Assembly: GCA_024305745.1 (NCBI GenBank)
Contig: JAHRBS010000001.1
Span: forward strand, 1-64,000
DNA length: 64,000 nt
DNA from: Polyporus tsugae
Taxonomy: Eukaryota; Basidiomycota; Agaricomycetes; Polyporales; Polyporaceae
Direction of reading: 5' to 3'
Positions 55,401 to 64,000 of the stretch are shown here, one piece after another. Made by a program: the position numbers and the translations under genes. Every line of letters begins with the position of its first letter. The stretch's first letter is position 1. The notes beneath the pieces were generated by a model. It saw only the letters and a program-made list of their open reading frames with translations. It did not search any database and was not told the DNA's origin.

Positions 55401-57832
55401 GGCGTCAAGGGCGGACTCGTTTGTACTCCAGGGTGGTTGCCAACTGCGCTAAGTCGGGTATAGTTCAGGGCTGAAGAATGCATGTCAGTGCTGCCTTGCT
55501 TTGCGCAGTGCATGAGCTTGACAAGCATCCGGCCGGGCGCCGAAGCTCAAGGTCCACGTCGCATTTTATTCGCCCAAGTTTGGAAGTGATCCATGTAGTC
55601 CCGCACTAACTTCACACTTCCTTCCCCGCCACATGGAGGGCACTGGTCTTCAAGGACATTCACGCCAAACACGGCCCACGAGGCTGAGCATGCGCAGTGG
55701 CAATACTAAAGTTTGGGCAGTGCTTGGACTCTTTCTGTGAATACTAGACTCGATATTCTTAACTCGCGTTTTAACCTCACATGAAAAATGCAAGGATACT
55801 CACCCTAATGTTCTGTGAAAGTTGGGAAGTGTTCAGGTTTGCGTTGGTTGTGCTCGGGAGTTGCTGTCAGAGGTTGCAGGAGGTTGCTCCCCGATCAATC
55901 GCTGATGAACGCTTGTCTTTGTTTGTACATATTTGGCTGGGGCTGGACCGGCCGGGATGCGCATGCCCGGTCCCGGTCTGAATTTCTGCTTGCTCAATCA
56001 CCGTACACTGGCCGGCGCCTTCATTATAACCAGGCAACTCGTGCATTTATGAAAATGCTTGGAACTACTACAACTACAACTGGGCAAGATCTTCTCTCTC
56101 GAACGACGTCTTTTGGGCAGCCTGCAACTGTGCCGCCGGCACTCTTGAAGATGATGCCCGAGGTCGCCTCGAGGATGCGCATGAAACACTCCCTCAGAAT
56201 CGAGGAGGGACGATTGCACACGGGTAGGAAAGATTGCGGGTCGTTCGAGGTGCGTGGATGGTGTGAACTCGCTTTGCTCACGAACTTACGAGAAGAGCAG
56301 TGCAAAGGCCGTGCAACGGTCATTTGCCACGTCTCATTAGGTTTATACGTACGATGCCACCTCCCCTCAGACTCGCAGGGTATCCTGCGACCTTCGTGGT
56401 ATGTCTCCCTGGACGTCTTATTCTATCCGCGAAGTAGTTTTGCTCCCTTCATCTGAGTCCATGGAACTCCAACGTGACTGGCGGCGCGAGTCGATTTTCG
56501 ACGCTCTCTCCAACTCTCGCTCGCTGTTTCTCACACGTCTCTGCCTCCGTCTCCATGGACCTTGCTGGAGGAGATAATGTGGAATGTCGAGAACGGTCTG
56601 CAGTGCCGTCGACGACCCAGACCAGCTCAGGCTGCGGCTTGGTGATCCATGCGCTTAAATTACGGTTCGCAGGGATCCGACCGTTACCAGCCACTACGAC
56701 CACCAGTTACGGTGGAGGTCGGAGGTGTTGGTCGTTGGCGATCGGCCCCCGGGCTGGGGAGTGCACCTGAGGGTGCGAGCACACATACGAACAACGAGCA
56801 GTAACAGGATGGGGTTGAGTGGGGGCTATATGCGCTGATTCCGGCTGAACGTGTAGTCTGATCCATGCCTTCCTACTACAGGTCATCACACAATCTCAAT
56901 TTGCACCGCGCCAGAGGGGCTGCGAATCTCTCGGAGCAAAAAGCATGCATGTATGTCATCGCGTCAAGGAACACGGAGCGTTTTGACCTCGCTGACGCAA
57001 GTACAGCCTGAACGAATCGCCGCCACGCACCAGATACCACCGCCACCACACACTGAATACCACCGACGCCACGCACCAAATACGGGCGCGACCGCCCTGG
57101 GTTAATGGACATCGATGTGGAAGTTTGAAAACCATCTTTCATGGAGAGTGTGGCCTTAGATGGTCCGATGACGCGTGAGGCTTTCCTTATCCCTCAGTGT
57201 ATCGGCGCCTCCTGCTGAACTTCGGTCTGTTCTCTTCCTCATTGGCGAGGACTGCGGTATAACAAAAAGATGTGTTCGCTGCCCTCGAGGTGACGACGCA
57301 GTTCCGGCCGCGATCGCGCTCAATGTCCACCTTCTACCCCGTGGAACACGAGACCTTCATCGTCTATGTGGTGCTTCTTTGGCGTTTGATAGCAGCCAAG
57401 CAGTCGGCAATGATGCAGCGTCGTAGTGCTCGAGGTTAAGGTAAGTCAAGCTTTTTCAGACCAAAAGTCACCTTTGTTCTGTTGTCGTTCTGAACTGCTC
57501 AACTTTATGTAAGGTGGTTGCTCACCCGGTCGTCTTTCGCCTGCGAGTTTCATCTGAGCGCATAACTCATTTCCGACAATGCCTTCCATCGTGCAGTCGC
57601 TCCTCTCGTCATTGAAACTAAGTATGGCATAGGCTGTACATAATGTAGAACTACATACTGATTCACCGCCCGCAGAGTCATTGAAAAGCGCTCAAGGGAG
57701 ACGCTGCAATCCAAACAAGTTACCAGTATGCGCCTCACCAATGGTGTGTACACCTGTTCCCCCATGTCCTGACTTCCCTCCGCTACTTTCTTCTCGCCAC
57801 CCCGTCCCTACTCTTTCAACTTCCCTGCTCAA
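55401..57832. other. Gene-poor 2.4 kb region
   Basis: No gene is supported. The open frame at 55815-56456 is the longest but has no recognisable domain and no splice partners. An imperfect direct repeat is seen at about 57014-57090, with the words GCCACGCACCA and ATACCACCG each occurring two or more times. The 200 bases before 57833 are C/T-rich and are the likely promoter of the aspartic protease. Confidence 0.45.
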
Positions 57833-60064
57833 ATGCTTCCATCCTCGCTTTTCCAACTCCTCCTGGGCGTGTTGTCCCTGGTGCTCAGCACTGGGAGCGT
57901 CCTCGCCGATGGCCCCGGTTCCGTCCCCATCACTTCCACCCCCTCCGGCTCGTGTTCCAAGGGCTCGAAGAAGTCTGGTTGCGGTTCCAACATCATTAGC
58001 CACAAGACCTATTGCAAAGAGTACATGGCCTATTGCAGCGGGAAGACCATTGGAGAGGAGTCCGATCGCGTTATTTACGACAAGTATTGCCGTAAAGGCG
58101 GCTCGTTTGACTCTTGCCGTCAGTACGAAACCAAGGGCACCGCCTCCACTACCCCCTCCGCCAGAGCCACATCCACCAAGAGCCAGGGGAATCGTCGTGG
58201 GTACAAGTCTAGCTCCGACTTCAACATCAGGGCCGATACCAACCTGACCGTCGACAACCTTGACGTGGACACCTCGAACGACGTCTGGTATGCTGTGGAG
58301 ATTACCTTGGGTGGCGCAAGTGAGTCTGTGGACGTCAATGACCGCAGTAGAGACACCTAACACGGCTCGTTTCGTAGACTTTACGGTCCAGCTAGACACT
58401 GGTTCATCCGATCTTTGGTTACACCCCGCCAGCCGTCCCGTCCAGCTGACGAACACCACCGATCTGGTGACCTCTGAGACGTATGGGCAAAGTCGCGTCG
58501 AGGGCAAAATCAAGTTCGCCAATCTCCAGATAGGAGAGCTGACCATCGAGCGGCAGGGTGCGCACTGTTCGCGTTTTCTATCCGGGCCTCTGAGCTGATT
58601 AGGCACCCGCACAGCATTTTTGCACGTCGCCGACTCGGATGCGCACGGTTTTGACTTGACAAGTTACGACGGTATCCTGGGCATGGCGTTCGACGTGGGG
58701 TCTATCCACGACAAAGTGCAGCAGGAATGGGGCACCCAGGCGGCCAATCACTTGGCACTCTCGCCCATGACCGCGCTCTTCGCGCAGAACACCTCCCTCC
58801 CAAACAACTTCGACGTTCAGCTCTCACGCCCCGCCACAGAGCTGGATGATACCGCGTCCGGCTTCATCATGATCTCGTCGCACGCTTCTGGCTATGAGAA
58901 CGTCGCGAACGCGCCGAGGTTGCCGCGGGTCGCCCTTGAGCACTGGAGCGTGGCCATGGACGGGATGCTCATCGATGGCCAGAGCTTCGCGTTCAACCAA
59001 TCCCGCATCGAAGGTTTTCCCACTGGGAGAATCGCGGCTGCACTTGACACCGGCTCCTCATTTCCGTCCTTGCCCCCGGCCGCTGTCGACGCGATCTATG
59101 GAAGCGTTCCTGGGGCCGTGTACGACAACATCTCAGAAGTGTGGCTTATTCCTTGCGACCGCAGCCCAAACGTCACTTTTGTCTTCGGGTAAGTTCACGC
59201 GCACGTTGATATTGTCTGTGATATTGACACCACTTGTGCTTTGTACTAGTGGCCAGCAATTCCCCGTGCATCCGTTGGATTTGACTTCCCCGGTCACAGA
59301 TTCTCTGCTTATTAATGACTGGGACACGGACATCGCTACATGCGTCAACACCTTCCAATACCTCACTACGGACCCGACCAGCTCCGATGGCTTTGACATC
59401 ATCCTCGCCGACGCGTTTTTGCACAACGTCTATGCTTCGTAAGTGCGCCGCCCTCGTGTGACGTTCTCGAACCAAGGCTGACTACTAGATTCGTCTCAGG
59501 TTCAACTACGGTGACTGGAACCCGACGAACAACACCGACGGCACCCCGTTCGTTCAGATGATCTCCACCACCGACAGCGCCACCATGTGGGCCGACTTCC
59601 ACGCCAATCGCACGGCGACTCTCGCTCGGCTCCCGCTCCCGCTCGACCCGTCGTTGATCGTGCAGTACGAGGCCGGCGGGTCGACACCAACCGCCGACTT
59701 GGACTCGGACTCCGCAACTCCTACAACGACTTCGTCGTCTGGGCCCACTGCGCAAGCTGCGGACACGCTCGCGAAGCTCTCTGGGGCGGTAGGCTCGACT
59801 GGCGAGACGCCTTCGGCCGGCCCCGGCGACGACGGCTGGGGCAACAAGTACGGGAAGGTCGTGCTGGCGCTTCTCGGTGCCAACCTCGTTGTCGGCGTCG
59901 CGGTGCTCGTGGTGACGGTGACGATGTGCGTGCGCTGGGGGAGGCCTGGGACTCGGAGTAGCGTCCGAGCCAGTTCAGGCTCACGCTACGTCCCTGTACA
60001 GTTCAAGGAGCCCAAGGAGGGACACGGCGCCGGGAGGGGCTCGATGATGTCTAGTAGCGACTGA
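57833..60064 (+). CDS. Membrane-anchored pepsin-like aspartic protease (A1 family)
   Basis: Secretory aspartic protease with a C-terminal membrane anchor. It has an N-terminal hydrophobic signal (LFQLLLGVLSLVLSTGSVLA), then a Cys-rich, basic, Ser/Thr-rich region of about 120 residues that is longer than a usual propeptide, and VWYAVEITLGG. The two active-site loops are VQLDTGSSDLWL and AALDTGSSFPSL. Other segments are SYDGILGMAF, WSVAMDGMLIDG, FPSLPPAAVDAIYGSV, IILADAFLHNVYAS and FNYGDW. A Ser/Thr/Ala linker leads to the membrane helix VVLALLGANLVVGVAVLVVT and a basic cytosolic tail. The intron at 58320-58377 joins GGA to NFTVQLD; others follow RQ (near 58558), VFG (near 59188) and YAS (near 59440). 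Both catalytic Asp are present. Confidence 0.9.
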
Positions 60065-61073
60065 CGCGTGTGATTGATCAGTGGCGAAGAGCGAACTTGG
60101 TGATCCACCTGGATTGTCAACTGAGCATTCGTCAGATGCTTGGACACTTTTTCTGGCGACCTCTTCTCGTGCCATGGAGGAATAGACTGCTGCTACCTGC
60201 TACGTCAGCGTACTACTCTTCTCCTAGGACGTTCTGCGGAACCTGGGTCTGCGTTTGCTGTCCCGAACCTGGAGCTTGACGCTTGCGCATGTACTATTCG
60301 TTCGTTTGAACATGTCTTGGTTGTATCTTGGGCCTTTGAAGTGGCATCATTCTTGCCGGACTGTGACTAGTACTATATGTTTACTAATGAAAGAAACTGG
60401 GGAATTCTTGCTGTGTACGGTACCCCTGGTCGACTTCTTGGAACCGCGGTGATTGGAAAGGAGAGCGGGAATGAGCCTTGATATGAGCCGCTTTCAAGAC
60501 CGACATCTATGCTGCTGATAAAGGTCGACGTCGTACGATTGCGCTGGCACAAGTATACAATTCGGAGAGCCCACTTGAATATTTCTGACATGCAACTATA
60601 GCGTAGGCTATGTATTTGCACTGCCGCAATAATGGCAGTGTTTTATCCGGTCGCTGTTCTTCAGATAAGTAGCTTCGAATTGACTTCAGGAGCACTCGTT
60701 CACCAAATGCAGCAGGTCCGGAGCCTAGGCACCTCTCCCAGTGACATTCGAATCTGATGCACCGCTGAGGGTGCCCGCCCGCCCATATCGACGTCGACAC
60801 GCAGGGATCGCTTGTATATTTCTAGTGGACGTCAATCTGTCCGGCTAGGCGACCATGATGAACACTTGGGGTTAGAAGTATTCCTCTCTCATTACATAAC
60901 GAGGCGGTTCGTTCTAGAACTTGAAGTACTTACGGAACTCACTCGCACAGGTTAGGGTCAGTGCCTGCTTGACGAGTCAGTTACAGTATAAGCCGTTTCA
61001 AGCATCCCGCTCCGAGCCACACTGTCCTGTCCTAGACCCACCTCTCGCTGAAATTGCGGACCGTATCGTTCCG
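60065..61073. other. Intergenic region with no recognised gene
   Basis: About 1 kb, AT-richer than the genes, with short overlapping frames only. It separates two genes on the same strand. Confidence 0.5.
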
Positions 61074-63163
61074 ATGACACTATTCGGTAGACGTCCAAAG
61101 ACACCCAAGTCCGCGTCACAATCAAGTCCTGATGCTGCGCATGCGACGACCTCGAGTACCCCTACACCAGATCCGGAATCAGAGTCGGTCCTCCCCCTCC
61201 CTTCGGCCATTGTGCCTCCAGAGGTATCTCATGGCAAGAGTGAAAACCTCGACACGACGAGGAGAATCGAGAGGGCTTTCCACACAGTCAGAGACGCGAA
61301 ACCAGAGAGTCAGAAATACGAGGACTCGAAGTTGCGGAAAGTTCTGGATTGGACAGGCGAGCCGTGCAGTGTTTCTTTGGAGTCATGGCCATGAAGCTGA
61401 CGATATTCTGCTAGGCACCGCGATCAATATTGTGCAGGAGAAAATCGAGATCGCGAAGAAGGGCGTAGAGCTGGTGAAGCCGGCGTACTACGAGAGCGAC
61501 GTCGTCGACACAATGCAGACGGTCAGAGATGGTGTCAACAGGTTCGTCGATAGTTTTCCCGGGCTGGCACTGCTACTGAAGGCGTTGGATGAGGTCGCTA
61601 AGCTGCACCCGTTTATTTCAAGCAAGTGCTCCGAGTCGTCGTCCCTGCAGGGTTCTCACCAGCTTTACAGTCGCTGTCGGCGCCTTCCGTATGGTCGTGG
61701 AGCTTGACGTGAAGCGTCGCAACAATGACAAGAAGATCGCTGTGCTCTTCGTCGAGATGCGCGATATGATGGAGGCGTTGCTGCAGTGCGTTTATAGGAC
61801 TTGTCCTAAGCATACTTATGCGTCTGACGCGCGTTTCCGGCTCTACAGACTTGCTACAGACTGCGCGACATCAGAGACGAAGAGAACGTCGGGCCCGACG
61901 GCCCGACGACCAAAGCCCGGATGCAGGAGCTCGTCAGGCAGACCGCGGACGACATCAAAATGTGCGCGGCGAACGCGTGCGACACGTACGCGAAGAAGAA
62001 GGTCATCGTGAAGGTCATCAAGGGCTCCGTCTGGGAGGACACGCTCCAGGGCTTCATCGACCTCTTCGCGAACCGCGGCAAGGCGTTCACCTTCGCCCTC
62101 TCGATCCACGTCTGCGCTGGCATCGACAATGCAAACCGGAAGCTGAAGGAGATCGACGCGAAGATCGATACGATTCTCGACTTCTTCTCAAAGGTAATGT
62201 CTCCCGAGCAGCAGGAGCTCGCGGCGGGATATTGGGGCAATGGTCCTCCACGAAGGTAGTCGTATCATCGAGGCCATCACGGCCGGTCCGCGTGTAGTAA
62301 GTCCTCGCGTGTGAACCTATTATCCGCTGAGATACCTATTCTTTACTCAAGATATCCACGAGATATGAAAGGAACTTATGGTAAGAACATCATATGATAT
62401 ACGCACCCTGAGATAGCTGATTTGAGGCGTTTTGCATAGCAGTGGCTAGGGCACGTCGAGGTGCGCCATTTCGTGCTCGCTCTACGTGACTATTACCGCC
62501 AACAGGCAAAACGCAAACACGAAGCCACTCGCGTAGATGCGGTTGCAAGCCGAATACCAGTCGCTAACGACGGCGACTGGGTGTTGTCGGAGTGGATTAA
62601 CATCAACAGGGTGCAAGCAATCACGGAGGCATTCAACGACGACACATTAGGCTGTATCACCATCGCAGAAATGAACTACTTCATTATGTTTATGTTGCGC
62701 CAAAAAGAGCGGAGGTGTGTCCGGTATTGTGGTGCATCCGTTGGATACTGAGGGAGATGTCGCGCTGATGCAGACGGACAGCGGGATCACTGTACGTGCG
62801 ACTGGTGCGGCGCAACGCCGTTTACGGCACACGGGGGGTCAGCATGGAGTGCCGCTCGCGCTTCACCTTCCATTTCTACGACAAGCCCGCGTGCGTGGGC
62901 TGCACGATCATGTCGCGCGACAACATCTCGTCCCCACATCTCCCCACCCACCACTTTGTCAAGATCTGTGCTCCGATCCTCCATTATCGTGAAATCGGCG
63001 AGGTCCTGCGGGACGCGCTGGCTGGGCTCGAGCAAGCGAAGAGGCCGTCAGAGGAAATGGAGTATCAGCGTAAGCACTGCGAGTTTGTGAAGACCCACGA
63101 GCAGGCCCAGGCAAGAGACGAAGAGAAGGGCAGCGAGGACGGTGAGGACAACGGGAATGAGTA
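61074..63163 (+). CDS. STAND-like N-terminal/EF-hand/ZZ protein of an uncharacterised Agaricomycete family
   Basis: It begins MTLFGRRPKTPKSASQ with a Ser/Pro-rich region. The helical domain contains AINIVQEKIEIAKKGVELVK, FVDSFPGLALLLKALDEVAK, VAVGAFRMVVELDVKRRNND, KIAVLFVEMRDMMEALLQ, then GPDGPTTKARMQELVRQTAD, ACDTYAKKKVIVKVIKGSVW and FTFALSIHVCAGIDNANRKL. This arrangement recurs in many Agaricomycete proteins, in places likened to the N-terminal domains of STAND immune-type NTPases. Downstream are RDYYRQQAKRK, an EF-hand-like VQAITEAFNDDTLGCITIAE with a poor loop, and a ZZ-finger-like end CVGCTIMSR...HLPTHHFVKIC. The middle (62260-62460 and 62690-62800) does not splice cleanly by eye, so the gene may be damaged there or the model may need more introns. 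Function is unknown. Confidence 0.55.
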
Positions 63164-63525
63164 GGATGGTCGGGACGGTCGGGTCGGTCAGGATGATGCA
63201 GACGGTGAGGACAGTGGAGGGTCGGTGAGTTTGTTGGAGAAGGAGATCACTCCCGCGAGACAAGAGGACATCGCGACTTCCGACTCGTACGGAGGAGCGG
63301 TTCGGCGGGGCTCAGGCAGGAGCTGTTGCATCAGCTCGCCAACGCGCGCGTCTCATGACGGATCCTATCGTTTGTAGCTATGCAACCTTGTTTGATAACG
63401 CGCCGCCCTAAAACACGCAAAAAGTTGGGGTTCTGTAAGACGCTGCGTTCACGAGAGTAGACTAAATGGTATCAACGGACGACAACGAAAGCCAATTAGG
63501 GTGATCGCACCCAACCCTCTCTCAC
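63164..63525. other. Convergent intergenic region
   Basis: About 360 bases between the stops of two genes. No feature is recognised. Confidence 0.5.
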
Positions 63526-64000
63526 CTAGCTCATGCCAACCTTGATATCCTCGACCCTGCGACCCAACCCATCGATCCGATCCTCCAGCTCCCTGACGTT
63601 CCCCTTGACGAGCTTCTCGTTCTCCGCCAAGCTGTTCTCTACCCCCTCGACGGCCTTCTGCAGATCCTCCAGGGCGGCGCGCACGCGCCGCTGGTCCTCC
63701 TCGAGGCTCTCCAACGTCTTGTGGAAACCAGCGGCGGAGGTGTGCAGCGCGGACAGCGTGCGCAGACGCGTGAGGATGTGGGGTATATGCGGGAGGAGGG
63801 GCGCCAGGCGGGTGAGCACGGGCGCGAGCTGCTCCTGCAGCGCGGTCGAGGACGCAGATGAAGCAGGCGCGGGGAGCGAGGTGGAAGGAGATGTGACAGC
63901 TGGAGAGGCGGGTCCGGGAGCGTGGTGTGCACCTCTTCGCTGTGTGCCGTGGTGCGCTTGACTGTTACTCGAGTTAGTACGCTCGAACTCAGAGTTGAGC
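63526..64000 (-). CDS. Probable dynactin subunit 2 (dynamitin), C-terminal part, cut by the window edge
   Basis: The last exon encodes LAPLLPHIPHILTRLRTLSA, LHTSAAGFHKTLESLEEDQR, RVRAALEDLQKAVEGVENSL, KLVKGNVRELEDRIDGLGRR and ends VEDIKVGMS. It is a continuous heptad coiled coil of about 90 residues with the LRTL-LHTSA signature I associate with fungal dynamitin C-termini. An acceptor (AACAG) near 63960 suggests that the preceding exon lies beyond it; the start is off the right edge. Dynamitin links the dynactin arm to the Arp1 filament for dynein-driven transport. The name rests on a remembered motif, so another coiled-coil protein remains possible. Confidence 0.6.
   Translation of the reverse strand, partial: LNSEFERTNSSNSQAHHGTQRRGAHHAPGPASPAVTSPSTSLPAPASSASSTALQEQLAPVLTRLAPLLPHIPHILTRLRTLSALHTSAAGFHKTLESLEEDQRRVRAALEDLQKAVEGVENSLAENEKLVKGNVRELEDRIDGLGRRVEDIKVGMS

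Noticed and set aside
55815..56456. 213-codon plus-strand frame
   Set aside because: No domain, no consistent composition and no splice partners; it overlaps other frames of similar quality.

Overview
This is a chromosome end from a filamentous basidiomycete (Agaricomycetes, most likely a wood-decay type). Bases 1-150 are 25 copies of the TTAGGG-type telomere repeat, written here as CCCTAA. The genes are GC-rich and cut by many short GT-AG introns of about 50-90 bp. Several families are typical of Agaricomycetes: peptidyl-Lys metalloendopeptidase, CON-6, a STAND-like/EF-hand protein and a self-primed Ty3/Gypsy chromovirus. No bacterial features were seen. Gene ends below are coding limits, usually start to stop with introns included.

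Layout. 0.8-2.8 kb: an SRPK-like kinase gene (-) whose catalytic motifs look dead. 3.4-9.1 kb: PMS1/PMS2 mismatch-repair MutL (+), carrying a 1.8 kb intron with a non-autonomous inverted-repeat insertion. 9.4-10.6 kb: a short-chain dehydrogenase (-). 11.2-12.6 kb: a small unknown ORF and a CON-6 gene with a perfect CRE site (+). 13-20.2 kb: three related FAD monooxygenase copies, two genes (-) and one decayed inverted copy between them (+). 20.2-22.9 kb: gene-poor. 22.9-26.2 kb: a HbrB-family TORC2 subunit (-), divergent from a mitochondrial Qri7/OSGEPL1 tRNA t6A synthase (26.5-28.5 kb, +). 29.2-40.7 kb: a Yen1/GEN1 Holliday-junction nuclease gene split by a complete 7.2 kb Ty3/Gypsy element. 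41.7-45.3 kb: a membrane-anchored amidohydrolase (-). 45.5-46.0 kb: a small spliced unknown gene (-). 46.2-49.7 kb: the ERAD ubiquitin ligase Hrd1 (+). 49.9-50.8 kb: AIM41/YqeY (-). 52.1-55.4 kb: two M35 metalloendopeptidase copies (-), one intact in frame but without its zinc ligands, the other with the ligands but broken in frame. 57.8-60.1 kb: a membrane-anchored aspartic protease (+). 61.1-63.2 kb: a STAND-like/EF-hand/ZZ protein (+). 63.5 kb to the edge: the C-terminal end of a probable dynactin subunit 2 (-).

Housekeeping genes (PMS1, HbrB, Qri7, Yen1, Hrd1, AIM41) alternate with expanding or decaying accessory families, as expected at a chromosome end. The strongest observations are the retrotransposon inserted in the Yen1 coding sequence (identical 194-bp LTRs, 5-bp target duplication, Tf1-like self-priming design, a 1.5 kb leader almost free of AUG) and the reciprocal decay of the two metalloendopeptidases.

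All splice sites were inferred by eye from consensus sites and reading-frame continuity, and all family names from remembered motifs. No database search was run.
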